Shown piece by piece: positions 21,847-21,955 of a stretch of DNA of 21,955 bases. Origin of the DNA: a virus. How positions within the stretch are numbered: position 1 is the first letter of the stretch; each line of letters begins with the position of its first letter. The DNA lies in IMG/VR virus record IMGVR_UViG_3300048919_000275, positions 1 through 21,955 of that record; one strand, written 5' to 3'. The notes under the pieces were generated by a model. That model was not told the DNA's origin. It was given only the letters and a program-made list of their open reading frames with translations, and ran no database searches. A program made the position numbers and the translations under genes.

Positions 21847-21955
21847 CCAAAATTCTCCATCGGCGATCACCAGAGTCGACTGATGAAGTCCTGAAAGCCC
21901 GCACGGCGCAAGCCCTGCGGGCTTTTTTGTGCCCCATGCCCACGGTTCCTTCCAT
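21847..21955 (+). terminator. Chromosomal flank with the original ssrA terminator
   Basis: The sequence after attR resembles the known downstream region of ssrA. It holds a perfect 8-bp GC-rich stem (21896-21903 with 21916-21923) followed by six Ts, positioned as the displaced ssrA terminator. No gene starts before the end of the window. Confidence 0.85.

Noticed and set aside
1-21955. CRISPR arrays or further tRNA genes
   Set aside because: No regularly spaced repeats with unique spacers and no cloverleaf apart from the tmRNA end were seen.

Overview
The window holds a complete but heavily deleted P2/186-type prophage integrated in the 3' end of ssrA (tmRNA) of an enterobacterium. The first 124 bases closely match the 3' end of enterobacterial ssrA. 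A 38-bp exact copy of its tail at 21809-21846 marks the other end, and the DNA beyond that resembles the usual ssrA downstream flank and terminator. The interval between the two core copies is about 21.7 kb, against about 33 kb for P2. The exact genus cannot be settled from this sequence; Enterobacter, Citrobacter, Salmonella or a relative all fit.

Layout, left to right: ssrA 3' end/attL, Int arm-type repeats and two hairpin terminators; late genes on the minus strand (ogr, D, a T'-U' fusion, E/E' with its -1 frameshift site, an FI'-E fusion) behind an Ogr-type box; an IS911 remnant; an AT-rich acyltransferase moron on the plus strand; tail fibre and baseplate genes on the minus strand (G, H, I, J, W, and the 3' part of V); a 5' stub of the capsid gene N; scaffold/protease O; then terminase P and portal Q on the plus strand. 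Between Q and the early region lies accessory DNA: a three-gene minus-strand operon (a TIGR04255-like protein, a membrane-anchored HTH protein, an unknown protein), a cos-like site, and a solitary plus-strand gene. The early region follows on the minus strand: truncated dam, a TraR/DksA zinc finger, two small conserved genes, fil, cII and cox/apl. The divergent cI-int operon on the plus strand ends in a gene for a putative PD-(D/E)xK nuclease, just inside attR.

The prophage looks unable to make particles. A deletion from N to V removed the capsid, small terminase, head completion, tail X, lysis and R/S genes. A second removed most of sheath FI, tube FII and the start of E. A third fused the first half of tape measure T to the last 39 residues of U. 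A fourth removed most of dam and the replication gene A. Two of the junctions are in frame. What remains intact is the lysogeny and integration module and three sets of cargo at the usual P2 moron positions (G-FI, Q-cos-A, int-attR), which suggests the element persists for its cargo.

The most promising undescribed biology is the three-gene operon at 12780-15152 and the nuclease-like gene translationally coupled to int. Both are candidate anti-phage functions, inferred from location and weak domain signals only.
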